25,988 nt of DNA, from positions 1 to 25,988 of the forward strand of contig CABRID010000015.1 in assembly GCA_902470895.1 (NCBI GenBank). The letters are read 5' to 3'. The translations under genes and the position numbers were made by a program. This document shows, in pieces, positions 1 through 10,397 of the stretch. Below the pieces are notes generated by a model that was given only the letters and a program-made list of their open reading frames with translations, ran no database searches and was not told the origin of the DNA. Origin of the DNA: an uncultured Collinsella sp. Lineage in GTDB: Bacteria; Actinomycetota; Coriobacteriia; Coriobacteriales; Coriobacteriaceae. How positions within the stretch are numbered: position 1 is the stretch's first letter; each line of letters begins with the position of its first letter.

Positions 1-150
1 AAAGATATGGCACCGTGGGGACACATGTATGTCAATCCTGGTCTAACAGAGCCTTTTTTAATCCCCGTCCCAGAGAAATCATTATGCATAGAAAGTCATA
101 ATTATCATTTCGTAAACATTTCGATGAAATTAACGCCATGAGGCATGCTT

Positions 151-166
151 GCGGTTACAATACCGC
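151..166 (+). promoter_or_regulatory. Possible carA promoter -10 inside a short inverted repeat
   Basis: A TACAAT hexamer (156-161) lies about 60 bases before the carA start and is flanked by GCGGT and ACCGC arms, so the -10 candidate is the spacer of a small palindrome. I see no good -35 at 16-18 bases upstream; many actinobacterial promoters are recognised mainly by the -10. The upstream 1-150 stretch is AT-rich and holds no gene I can support. Placement is inferred from sequence only. Confidence 0.35.
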
Positions 167-182
167 GAGGCCTAACTACACA

Positions 183-218
183 CCTTTAAGCCGGTCCTGT
201 GAGACCGGGAAGGAGAAT
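183..218 (+). promoter_or_regulatory. PyrR-binding RNA hairpin overlapping the carA ribosome binding site
   Basis: A 6-bp stem CCGGTC (191-196) / GACCGG (203-208) closes the loop CTGTGA. The segment TCCTGTGAGA matches the PyrR recognition core UCCNGNGAG known from pyr leaders. The 3' side of the stem runs directly into the GGGAAGGAG ribosome binding site of carA (start at 220). There is no following terminator, so the arrangement fits translational repression by PyrR bound to UMP, as described for mycobacterial pyrR, rather than Bacillus-type attenuation. PyrR itself is not in the window. Confidence 0.8.
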
Positions 219-219
219 T

Positions 220-1659
220 ATGGCGAATAACCATACTGCGGGCACTGCTGCCCGCACCTTCGCGCCCAGCGAGCTTTGCCAGCGCATGCTGGCCAAAACC
301 AGCAAGGGCACCTGCGGTCCCTGCATCCTGTACCTTGAGGATGGGACCATTTTTTATGGCCGTGCATGCGGTGCCGAGGGTACCGCGACCGGCGAGGTCT
401 GCTTCAACACCTCGCTTGAGGGCTACTTTGAGGTCATGACCGACCCGAGCTATGCCGGCCAAATCGTAACCATGACCTATCCGCAGATCGGTAACTACGG
501 CATCGACGAGACCGACGTCCAGTCGGCCTTCCCCGGTGATACCGCCCGCCCCGCGAGCGCTCCGGCTATGCGCGGCATGATCGTCCGCGACATGTGCGCC
601 ACGCCTTCCAACTGGCGCTCGGCCGTCAGCGTGCCGGAGTACCTGCGTGCCCACGGCATCGTCGCTATCGAGGGCGTCGACACCCGCGCTCTTGTGCGCC
701 ACCTGCGCGACAACGGCTCCAAGATGGGCATTATCTCGACGGAAATCTTTGACGTCGTCGAGCTTGCCGAGCGTCTGGCCGCAGCGCCGACGCTGGTGGG
801 CGAGAACCTGGTCAAGACCGTGAGCTGCCCTGAGCCCCACGAGTTTGCAGCTGCCGACCTGCCCGCTACGCATGACTTTGCGCTTGCCCCTGCCGCCCCC
901 GCCCGCCACAACGTGGTCGCCTACGACTGCGGCGTCAAGCGCGGCATTCTGGAGGGCCTCGTCCGCGCCGGCTGCGACCTTACTGTCGTGCCGTGGGATA
1001 CGCCCGCGAGTGAGGTGCTCGACATGAATCCCGACGGCGTCTTTTTATCCAACGGCCCCGGCGACCCCGATGCCGTGGTGGAGACCTATGAGCAGGTGCA
1101 GCAGCTGATCGGCAAGGTGCCGGTCTTTGGCATTTGCCTCGGTCACCAGATGATCAGCTTGGCGTGTGGCGCCCAAATGGAAAAGCTTAAATTCGGTCAC
1201 CGTGGCGGTAACCAGCCGGTTATGAACCTGGTGAGCCGTCGCGTGGAGATCACCGCGCAAAACCACGGCTTTGGCCTGCTGTTCCCAAGTCTGGGCAAAC
1301 TGATCCCGGAGCTTTCCGGCGGCGAGACCGAGCATGAGGCCGACGGCGACCTGCGCGCCTGGGTGCGTCGCGGCATCGCGCCGGTCGTGATGAACGAGCG
1401 CTTCGGCCGCATTCGCCTGACGCACGTGAACCTCAACGACGGCACCGCCGAGGGCATCCAGCTGCTCGATGCCCCGTGCTTCTCGGTCCAGTACCACCCC
1501 GAGGCCTCGCCCGGCCCCACCGATGCCCACTATCTCTTTACCGCCTTTACGCGACTCATGGACGGCGAGGAGAACTACCTGGACATCGACACCGCGAAGG
1601 ACCGCCTTGCCGGCTGGAATTTTGCCGAGACCGCCGCGACCGAGACCGAGGAGAACTAA
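220..1659 (+). CDS. carA: Carbamoyl-phosphate synthase small (glutaminase) subunit
   Basis: CarA hydrolyses glutamine and passes ammonia to CarB for carbamoyl phosphate, the precursor of pyrimidines and arginine. The ATG at 220 is chosen because AAGGAG lies 5 bases upstream; a GTG at 199 sits inside the PyrR hairpin and is unlikely. The protein has 479 residues. The N-terminal CPSase small-chain domain starts near residue 35 (LYLEDGTIFYGR) and the class I glutaminase domain begins near 231. The catalytic triad is visible as C306 in FGICLGHQ, and H426 and E428 in QYHPEASPG. It is about 100 residues longer than the 382-residue E. coli protein. The excess is about 33 residues at the N-terminus, a C-terminal tail, and an unusual ~32-residue insertion (about 357-395) between the QNHGF and LTHVNLNDGT motifs. 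The stop codon is one base before the carB start, so the two are cotranscribed. Confidence 0.97.
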   Translation: MANNHTAGTAARTFAPSELCQRMLAKTSKGTCGPCILYLEDGTIFYGRACGAEGTATGEVCFNTSLEGYFEVMTDPSYAGQIVTMTYPQIGNYGIDETDVQSAFPGDTARPASAPAMRGMIVRDMCATPSNWRSAVSVPEYLRAHGIVAIEGVDTRALVRHLRDNGSKMGIISTEIFDVVELAERLAAAPTLVGENLVKTVSCPEPHEFAAADLPATHDFALAPAAPARHNVVAYDCGVKRGILEGLVRAGCDLTVVPWDTPASEVLDMNPDGVFLSNGPGDPDAVVETYEQVQQLIGKVPVFGICLGHQMISLACGAQMEKLKFGHRGGNQPVMNLVSRRVEITAQNHGFGLLFPSLGKLIPELSGGETEHEADGDLRAWVRRGIAPVVMNERFGRIRLTHVNLNDGTAEGIQLLDAPCFSVQYHPEASPGPTDAHYLFTAFTRLMDGEENYLDIDTAKDRLAGWNFAETAATETEEN

Positions 1660-1660
1660 C

Positions 1661-4959
<3,299 letters not shown>

Positions 4960-4975
<16 letters not shown>

Positions 4976-5106
4976 TTGACCTGGCCGGCCGGGGCGGGAG
5001 GGGCCGAGATTTCCCCCTTTCGCTCCGGCTGCAAGCAGAGTCGCTCAGGAGGAAACTCGGCCCCTCCCGCCCCGGCCTGCGGTGACTTGGCTGCACCGTG
5101 TGCTGC
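4960..5106. repeat. Long hairpin element with conserved core, copy 1 (core on minus strand)
   Basis: The main arms 4987-5008 and 5056-5077 are a perfect 22-bp inverted repeat of GC-rich sequence. After one bulged base the stem continues inward for about 9 more pairs with one G-T wobble. Further out, after a gap, 13 bases (4960-4972, in the last carB codons) pair with 5094-5106. Read on the minus strand the apical core is GAGCGACTCTGC, then TT, then GCAGCCGGAGCGA. It matches the core of the second copy near 16268-16295, although the arms are unrelated. No T-run follows, so it is not a classical terminator, though it may end carB and the convergent gene. Function unknown. Confidence 0.8.
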
Positions 5107-5138
5107 CGAAGGGGCTTTGAGCGATGACTAGGGCTGAT

Positions 5139-5801
5139 AAACTGGTAGCCGCTGAGCGCCACGGGGTCCTCGCGCTGGGAGTAGGTGTGGATGAGGGCAG
5201 ACGAGACAGCGTAGGAGACAGCGGCAATAAGGATGAAGCCCTCGCCTGTGAGCGTGACGGCGCCGCCGCTATCGCCACCGGTGAGGTTGACGATAACGAC
5301 TCCGGCAAAACCTATAGCGCAGCCGAGGACTTTGCGCGCAGTGAGCCGTTCTTGCCGGAACACGAGCGCTGCCATCAACACGCAGAGAAACGTGTTCATA
5401 GCGTTGACGATTGAGCCGCGCACACCCGAAGCGTTTGAAACGCCGATATAAAAGAAGGCGTACTGCACGATAGTTTGGGCAAGCGAGAGTCTGATAACGA
5501 GTGGCCATCCCGTGCGTGAGACGCGAGGCAAGCGACGTCTTGTTATGACTGCAGCGGCAAGTGCGATAGCGCCGGCAAGCATAAAGCGCACGCCAGCGAA
5601 GAGAAACTCCGATGGTACGTCGCCGTTTTGGATGCCGAGAAGCTCGTAGCCGATCTTGATGCAGGGGATCGCACTGCCCCAGAGCGCGCAGCAGATGAGG
5701 GCGAGCGCAGCTACGCACCATGTGCTCGTGAGAGGGTGGCGCGCGGAGTCGGCGTAAACATCGCAAGAGCTGGCGTCGAGTGCGGATGAGGGTTTGGACA
5801 T
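5139..5801 (-). pseudogene. Truncated EamA/DMT-family transporter
   Basis: The start at 5801 (MSKPSSALD) has GGGAG 6 bases upstream. About 221 residues read as a drug/metabolite transporter: a first EamA domain with the typical opening ALWGSAIPCIKIGYELL, then loop and helix segments ending in FRQERLTARKVLGCAIGFAGVV, then the start of a second EamA domain up to LSGYQF. Homology stops there, at about base 5139. The usual continuation (roughly three more membrane helices, ~80 residues) is missing. The frame instead stays open to 4938 through the hairpin element and 38 bases into carB antisense, giving a 287-residue chain with a Pro/Arg/Ser-rich non-membrane tail. Transport is unlikely to survive. 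The break lies about 33 bases from the hairpin element, which suggests the element or the event that made it removed the 3' end. The substrate cannot be inferred. Confidence 0.75.
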
Positions 5802-5921
5802 ACATCTCCCAAACGAGGCGAAGCAGAAAACGCCTCTATGGTACGCGCAATTTTGTGTCCGCACGCGTTGATAGCATAGAACGCGTCATGGAACACAAGT
5901 TCGTAAGAAGAGGAGGACGCC

Positions 5922-7064
5922 ATGATGTCAGAGATTACGGGCTATCGTGAGGAAGTTCAGACCATCAAGACGGCGATATTGCGTGCGCAGTATGCTGCGG
6001 CGAAGAGCGCCAACGCTCAGCAGCTGCAGCTCTATTTCGCCGTGGGAGGCTACGTCTCCGCCAACACGCGCAATGGCACGTGGGGAACCAACGCGCTCAA
6101 AACCATCAGCGAACAATTGCGGAAGGAGCTGCCAGGACTCAGGGGCTTCTCCACAACAAGTCTCAAATATATGCGAATCTTCTTTGAAGCTTGGTCTGCT
6201 CCGGGCGATGAACAGGCGTTTCTCGATTCGTCACTCGTGAGTGACGAATCTTCAGACGGTGGCCTTCTGCAAATTCGTCACTTGCAAGTGCCGAATTCAA
6301 ACACATGTTCTCTCGATGATTTTTTAGCGATTGGGTTTACCCATCATCGGTATATCCTTGCAGGTGCTAAGACCCTTGACGAGCGGCTCTTCTACATTCA
6401 CAAGTGCGCATTTGAGCACTTAAGTGTGGAGGCGCTCAAACGCTCGCTGAAGGCGGACGACTTTCATCATCAAGGAGAGGTCTCCAACAACTTCCTCTCA
6501 ACGCTGCCAAAGGGTCAGCAGGCGCTGCGCACTATCGCCACGTTCAAGGACGAGTATCTGCTCGACTTTATCAATGTTGAGGAACTCGGGGTGCGCGATG
6601 CGGAGGATGTCGACGAGCGCGTGTTAGAGCAAGGCATCGTGCAGAATATCAAGCAGTTCATCATGACGTTCGGTCGAGCCTTCGCGTTTGTGGGAAACCA
6701 GTACCATCTCGACGCCTTTGGCATCGATCAGTACATCGACCTCCTGTTCTTCAACCGCGACCTCAACTGTTTAGTTGCAGTCGAGCTCAAGAGCGGCCCC
6801 TTCAAGCCGGCCTATCTCGGCCAGCTCTCTGGCTATCTACGCATCCTGGACGACTTTGAGCGTCGCGAGCACGAGAATCCCTCCATAGGCCTTGTGCTTT
6901 GCAAAGACATGGACAAGGGATTTGTTGACTATGTGATCCAAGACTTCACAAAACCCATGGGTGTGGCCACCTATAAGACGTCGAAGGATATGCCACGAGA
7001 GTTGCTCGATGCTCTGCCGCCCATCGATGACTTACGGATGTTGCTGGAGAGGTCTGATGGGTAG
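5922..7064 (+). CDS. DUF1016/YhcG-family PDDEXK nuclease-domain protein
   Basis: The protein of 380 residues starts at the first of two tandem ATGs, preceded by AAGAGGAGGA. The N-terminal part (about 5-170) is the DUF1016 N-terminal domain, with the family features LYFAVGGYVSANTRNGTWG and LRKELPGLRGFSTTSLKYMRIF. The C-terminal part (about 200-375) is a PDDEXK-type nuclease fold. Its putative metal site is D273, E288 and K290 in the pattern D-(N)14-E-L-K, and Q301 follows in the expected helix. Members of this family often sit beside type I restriction systems or mobile genes and are suspected DNA-processing or defence proteins; the exact role is not established. Here it stands alone between a broken transporter and a decayed toxin-antitoxin unit. 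GC is visibly lower than in carAB, in keeping with acquisition. A short Ser/Asp-rich stretch (about 100-130) interrupts the N-terminal domain. Confidence 0.85.
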   Translation: MMSEITGYREEVQTIKTAILRAQYAAAKSANAQQLQLYFAVGGYVSANTRNGTWGTNALKTISEQLRKELPGLRGFSTTSLKYMRIFFEAWSAPGDEQAFLDSSLVSDESSDGGLLQIRHLQVPNSNTCSLDDFLAIGFTHHRYILAGAKTLDERLFYIHKCAFEHLSVEALKRSLKADDFHHQGEVSNNFLSTLPKGQQALRTIATFKDEYLLDFINVEELGVRDAEDVDERVLEQGIVQNIKQFIMTFGRAFAFVGNQYHLDAFGIDQYIDLLFFNRDLNCLVAVELKSGPFKPAYLGQLSGYLRILDDFERREHENPSIGLVLCKDMDKGFVDYVIQDFTKPMGVATYKTSKDMPRELLDALPPIDDLRMLLERSDG

Positions 7065-7148
7065 CGGTAGGAATTGTTCGGTGTTAGAAGCTTATTTCGC
7101 TTATGGCCTTGAGCTTTGCCGATGAGCATGGGGTGGGGAACGTATCAA

Positions 7149-7187
7149 GGCAGAGTTTGTCATGCAATGAGTATGACAAACTCTGCC
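7149..7187. promoter_or_regulatory. 15-bp perfect inverted repeat ahead of toxin-antitoxin remnant
   Basis: GGCAGAGTTTGTCAT (7149-7163) and its exact complement (7173-7187) are separated by 9 bases. There is no T-run on the + side, and the next gene's ribosome binding site (GGAGGAG) begins immediately after. I favour an operator for the ribbon-helix-helix antitoxin encoded downstream, since such antitoxins bind inverted repeats at their own promoters. It could equally terminate the upstream nuclease gene. Confidence 0.55.
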
Positions 7188-7206
7188 TGGAGGAGAGGAT
7201 ACTTCC

Positions 7207-7275
7207 ATGGCAATTGTCCACCGTAATGCTCTCAAGCATGGTTTGTCTGAGAGGGAGGTTCTAGATAATGACTGA
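7207..7275 (+). pseudogene. 22-residue toxin stub overlapping the antitoxin gene
   Basis: An ATG with a strong ribosome binding site (GGAGGAG, then 10 bases) opens a 22-codon frame reading MAIVHRNALKHGLSEREVL and stopping after DND. The NALKHGLSEREVL segment resembles, from memory, the N-terminus of small actinobacterial toxins encoded just before ribbon-helix-helix antitoxins (BrnT/DUF4258-like). The stop overlaps the start of the next gene (ATGACTGA), the normal coupling in toxin-antitoxin pairs. Only the first ~20 residues remain, so I read it as a toxin gene with an internal deletion. A genuine leader peptide is the alternative. Confidence 0.45.
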
Positions 7276-7516
7276 GTACAAACTAGCTGATGGATCGGTC
7301 CTGACAGACGAAGATATCGAGCGCGAGAGCGTAGAGTTTGAGCAAGAGACTTGGACGGGTCGTCTTGAGCGCATCCATGTCAGGCCTGGCGTTGTTGCTG
7401 ATGAGCCGCTTGTTGCAGTTACCGTGCGCTTTCCGGCATCCATGGTGGTGGCAATCGACCGAAAGACGGGGGATCGATCCGATTTTATTCGGCGGGCCGT
7501 TTTCCCTGCGCTGTAG
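7268..7516 (+). CDS. Ribbon-helix-helix (CopG-like) antitoxin
   Basis: The protein of 82 residues has an acidic N-terminal half (YKLADGSVLTDEDIERESVEFEQ) and a C-terminal ribbon-helix-helix segment. That segment has a beta strand (LVAVTVRFPASM), a first helix (VVAIDRKTG) and a second helix (RSDFIRRAVFPAL). The start at 7268 is supported by GGGAGG about 9 bases upstream and by its 8-base overlap with the toxin stub. Such proteins bind DNA as dimers and neutralise a partner toxin with the other half. The partner appears lost, which leaves an orphan antitoxin that may still repress through the inverted repeat at 7149-7187. The helix-to-helix segment is a few residues shorter than in relatives I recall, and the C-terminus ends soon after the second helix. 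Confidence 0.65.
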   Translation: MTEYKLADGSVLTDEDIERESVEFEQETWTGRLERIHVRPGVVADEPLVAVTVRFPASMVVAIDRKTGDRSDFIRRAVFPAL

Positions 7517-7772
7517 TAACGTTGCGTCTCCTAAATCGACCTTGGTTTCGTCGAGGAGGTAGATCTTGAGGATGAGGTGTCCTGCTTCGGTGAACCCGTT
7601 CTCGAAGACGGGCAGCACGCGCGACACGGACTACCGCGACCTCCTGACCTTCCGCGACGGGGAGTAGCGGCTTGGCGGTGTGCGGCGCCGGCACGTGACG
7701 GTGGCGGGCATGAGGCTTGGCCTTCGCGACGGCATGTTCTTTAGAGTTTGCGGTGCATGATGGCACGGCCGT
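7517..7772. other. Unassigned stretch with decayed coding look
   Basis: This stretch between the antitoxin and the operator of the sugar gene holds no convincing gene. On the minus strand from about 7627 to 7545 a frame reads SRVLPVFENGFTEAGHLILK and continues IYLLDETKVDLG with a coding-like third-position GC bias, then loses that bias and runs antisense into the antitoxin. Its upstream side is cut by an in-frame stop. On the plus strand 7611-7667 reads TGSTRDTDYRDLLTFRDGE before a stop, with no start. I recognise neither and treat the region as remnants of one or two broken genes. Confidence 0.4.
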
Positions 7773-7787
7773 TTTCAAATTGTGAAA
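7773..7787. promoter_or_regulatory. Putative RpiR-family operator before the first GH1 gene
   Basis: TTTCA, five bases, TGAAA. The same half-sites and the same spacing occur at 10199-10213 between the RpiR-family regulator and the deacetylase-PTS operon. A TTTCA/TGAAA dyad in front of a phospho-glycosidase fits a local sugar-phosphate-responsive regulator. It lies about 90 bases upstream of the start codon, near where a promoter should be. Confidence 0.6.
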
Positions 7788-7826
7788 CATTGCCCGGGAA
7801 TGAGTAACAGGCTTTGGTTCGTACAT

Positions 7827-7838
7827 CCGTTATAACGG
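7827..7838. promoter_or_regulatory. 12-bp palindrome containing a TATAAC -10-like hexamer
   Basis: CCGTTATAACGG is a perfect 12-bp palindrome about 40 bases before the GH1 start at 7879. Its centre TATAAC could be a -10 box. The octamer ACATCCGT occurs at its left edge and again 31 bases downstream. No clear -35 is seen. Confidence 0.3.
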
Positions 7839-7878
7839 GAGTTGCAAGAAGTGACATCCGTGACGAGAGGTTGAACTC

Positions 7879-9267
7879 ATGACTCAGCACCGGTTTCCCG
7901 AAGGTTTCCTCTGGGGTGCTTCCACCAGCGCTTTTCAGGTTGAGGGTGGGTATGATGAAGGAGGCAAAGGTCCGGCAACCACCGATCGCGGCCCGGGGCG
8001 TCCCGGCATCGCCGATAACAAGATCGCCTCGGACCACTATCATCACTGGCGTGAGGATGTCGACCTCATGGCCGAGCTCGGCATCAAGGTCTACCGGATG
8101 GGTTTCGCTTGGAGCCGCATCATGCCCGATGCCTCGGGGGATCCCAATCCTGAGGGCTTGGCGTTTTATGACCAGCTGATTGACTACCTGCTGGAGCGAG
8201 GGATCGAGCCCTTGGTCACCCTGTATCACTTCGAATGTCCGAGTGCGTTGGTCGAGGCCTTCGGCGGCTGGAAGAGCCGTAAGATGATCGACTTCTATGT
8301 GCGCTATGCCGAAATCTGCTTCACGCACTTCAAGGGGCGCGTCAAGCGCTGGGTTACCGTGAATGAACAGCTAATTGCGACCTCCGCGCCCAGCAACACG
8401 GGTGACACCGAAACCGATCCGCGCCAACGGCAGAAGAACGCCTACCAGATGAGCTATCATGTCGCTCTTGCCGAGCATCGCGCCATCGCGTGCCTGCGAC
8501 AGATCGACCCCGATGCGCAGATCGGCCCCGTTGTCGCCATGCAGGTGGTCAACCCGCGGACGAGCGCTTCGGCGGATGTGCTTGCGGCCATGAACGCCGA
8601 GGAGATGATGCAGAACTACCTGCTCGACCTGAGTGTGCGCGGCGACATCTCGCCTTATGCGCGCTATTACCTGGAGCGCGAAGGTTTCTACCCTGTTGTT
8701 GAGTGCGGGGACCACGACATCCTGGTCGCGACGAGACCCGATTTTCTTGGGGTGAACTACTATTTCAGCAATTGTGCGCATGAGCGCACGGAGCCCATCC
8801 GCTTCGACCGGTTCCCTCCGTGGTCGGGCGGGGATTTCGAACTCTGCGATAACCCTGCGATCGCGCCGACCGAGTGGATGTCGAACGGCATCGACCCCCT
8901 TGGGCTTCGCGTGGGCATGCGCAAGCTCTACGATCGCTACCAGCTTCCGATGATCGTCACGGAGAACGGCATGGCGCTTTCCGAGTCACTTGACGAGGAG
9001 AACAGGGTGCATGATGCCGTGCGCATCGAATACCTTTCACGACATTTGGGCGAGGTCGAGGAGCTCATTCGCGAAGGCTATCCCGTCTTCGGCTACTGCG
9101 TTTGGAGCCTCATGGATCTATGCTCAAGTCATCAGGGGTTCACTAAGCGCTACGGCCTTCTGTATGTCGATCGCACGGAAACCGATGCGAAGCAATGCGC
9201 TCGTTTCAGGAAGGACAGCTTCTTCTGGTATCAGGACGTGATTAGAGAAAACGGCTTGCCCTGCTGA
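7879..9267 (+). CDS. GH1 6-phospho-beta-glycosidase (first copy)
   Basis: A glycoside hydrolase family 1 enzyme of 462 residues, the usual GH1 length, predicted to cleave 6-phosphorylated beta-linked disaccharides in the cytoplasm. The start follows GAGAGG by 8 bases and gives FPEGFLWGASTSAFQVEGG, the family N-terminal motif. The acid/base is E163 in TVNEQ and the nucleophile is E362 in IVTENGM. A phosphate-site pattern of serine then K-x-Y is present (S416, K423, Y425 in SSHQGFTKRYG), pointing to phosphorylated rather than free substrates. The W-S pair before it (VWSLMDL) is nearer the LacG/6-phospho-galactosidase type than the WGCIDL of the second copy, so specificity may differ. It has its own operator and leader and runs convergent with the RpiR regulator, 20 bases away. 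Exact substrate is inference. Confidence 0.9.
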   Translation: MTQHRFPEGFLWGASTSAFQVEGGYDEGGKGPATTDRGPGRPGIADNKIASDHYHHWREDVDLMAELGIKVYRMGFAWSRIMPDASGDPNPEGLAFYDQLIDYLLERGIEPLVTLYHFECPSALVEAFGGWKSRKMIDFYVRYAEICFTHFKGRVKRWVTVNEQLIATSAPSNTGDTETDPRQRQKNAYQMSYHVALAEHRAIACLRQIDPDAQIGPVVAMQVVNPRTSASADVLAAMNAEEMMQNYLLDLSVRGDISPYARYYLEREGFYPVVECGDHDILVATRPDFLGVNYYFSNCAHERTEPIRFDRFPPWSGGDFELCDNPAIAPTEWMSNGIDPLGLRVGMRKLYDRYQLPMIVTENGMALSESLDEENRVHDAVRIEYLSRHLGEVEELIREGYPVFGYCVWSLMDLCSSHQGFTKRYGLLYVDRTETDAKQCARFRKDSFFWYQDVIRENGLPC

Positions 9268-9268
9268 G

Positions 9269-9284
9269 CGTCGGTGGTCCGACG
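9269..9284. terminator. Compact hairpin in the 20-base convergent gap
   Basis: CGTCGG, loop TGGT, CCGACG fills nearly the whole gap between the GH1 stop and the stop of the convergent regulator. It can fold in both transcripts. It has no T-run, so termination strength is uncertain. Confidence 0.5.
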
Positions 9285-9287
9285 AGA

Positions 9288-10109
9288 TTACTCGCCAGTA
9301 CCGGAATCGGCTCCATAACGCCTCAGGTATTCCATGACTATCAAGTCGATGGCGGCAAGCGCACCGAACTTGCCCGTGTCGATGTTGTTGGTCACTCCGC
9401 AGCTCAGTATGCAGGAGGCATGGTTCCAGTAGGCGCTTGAGGTGTTTTGTGTGATGGCGAGAAGACGACAGCCGGAGGCGGCGAGTGCGTTGACGATTTC
9501 TGGATAACGAATGGGGTATGTTCCCCCTATGCTGCAAATGATGGCGAGGCTGGATTTGGTGAGCGATTGCGCGCAGGCGAGCTGCGATGAATAATCGAGG
9601 TAAAGCTCGATGGGGCGGTTCATGATGGTGAGCCTGCTTTGGAAGTAGCGGCCCACGTCCCAGAGGAAGTGGTGGGAGAAGAACGCGACATGCCCGCTGT
9701 CGTGCAAATCATCGACAATGGCGGGCAGTTTCGCGATGTTTGCCGCCGAGATGGTCGTTTCGATATTGAGCAGGATCGCCTCCCGGTAGGATGCCAGAGC
9801 GCCTTCCGTGTCGTTTGACAGCTGTTCTACAAAGGCATGTGGAAACAACCCGGTTTTGAGGACGTCATGTTCAAGCTGGTTGCGCAGGTCCTTGAAATCA
9901 GCGAAACCCATAAACCGGCAGAATCGCGACACTGAAGCCTTCGAGACGAAGCACATGTCGGCGATTTCTCCAATCGAGAGCTCGCTCAGCTTGCTGTAGT
10001 TTTTCACCAGCGTGGTCGCTATCTCGTAGTTGGTGTCGTGCTGCATTGCGGTGTCGATGTAGTCAAGCAACCGTTCGGCAACCGATCCCATCGAGATGGA
10101 TTTTTCCAT
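9288..10109 (-). CDS. MurR/RpiR-family transcriptional regulator
   Basis: A regulator of 273 residues. The N-terminal ~75 residues are the RpiR helix-turn-helix domain, with recognition region LSIGEIADMCFVSKASVSRF followed by CRFMGF. Residues about 125-250 form a SIS sugar-phosphate isomerase-like domain (HVAFFSHHFLWDVGRYFQSR, then SLAIICSIGGTYP), which in this family senses a phosphorylated sugar. The start at 10109 has AAAGGGGA upstream. It sits between a GH1 gene it converges on and the deacetylase-PTS operon it diverges from. Two identical-architecture inverted repeats lie at the two sugar promoters, so it most likely controls both and itself. The ligand is probably the imported 6-phospho-disaccharide or the released hexose 6-phosphate. 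Whether it acts as repressor or activator cannot be told from sequence. Confidence 0.88.
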   Translation of the reverse strand: MEKSISMGSVAERLLDYIDTAMQHDTNYEIATTLVKNYSKLSELSIGEIADMCFVSKASVSRFCRFMGFADFKDLRNQLEHDVLKTGLFPHAFVEQLSNDTEGALASYREAILLNIETTISAANIAKLPAIVDDLHDSGHVAFFSHHFLWDVGRYFQSRLTIMNRPIELYLDYSSQLACAQSLTKSSLAIICSIGGTYPIRYPEIVNALAASGCRLLAITQNTSSAYWNHASCILSCGVTNNIDTGKFGALAAIDLIVMEYLRRYGADSGTGE

Positions 10110-10195
10110 GATGGCTGTCCCCTTTATGCTCAGTGGCCCGAATAAGAGGGCCTCATTTGACCAAACTATAGCTCAAACATGCCGGTATTCCTGCG

Positions 10196-10216
10196 GAGTT
10201 TCACGTTATGAAACTC
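10196..10216. promoter_or_regulatory. Putative RpiR-family operator in the divergent regulator/operon gap
   Basis: GAGTTTCA and TGAAACTC are perfect 8-base arms around CGTTA. The core TTTCA-N5-TGAAA is the same as at 7773-7787. It is 87 bases from the regulator start and about 180 from the deacetylase start. On the regulator side a TATAGT hexamer (minus strand, about 10164-10169) could be its -10. The rest of the 10110-10397 gap shows only a short GGCCC/GGGCC hairpin (10135-10152) in the regulator leader and an otherwise plain 5' leader for the operon. Confidence 0.7.
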
Positions 10217-10397
10217 GCGTAGCCATCTCGCAACCTTGTGGCACAGCATGTAACCGATTTTGGATATAGCCGGCGTCATACTTAATGCAAGAAGAGACGA
10301 CGAAGCTTGCCGCCCCGCCGGAACACGGCATCGGCTCTACACAGGGCATCGCTTCGTTGCTTTGCCGCTCGACGAGATATCGGTTGAGGAGGATCGG

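Noticed and set aside
60..125. Possible ArgR box in the AT-rich sequence before carA
   Set aside because: The ATAATTAT-type stretch is only loosely similar to known ARG boxes and a similar AT-rich string occurs before the unrelated AlbA_2 gene; not enough to support.
5124..5451. Plus-strand frames of 72-96 codons opposite the EamA fragment
   Set aside because: They mirror the transporter sequence and lack good starts; the minus-strand frame has clear membrane-helix homology.
10260..10397. N-terminal 46-codon extension of the deacetylase from a TTG start
   Set aside because: The extension has no family similarity and no ribosome binding site, while the ATG at 10398 has both.
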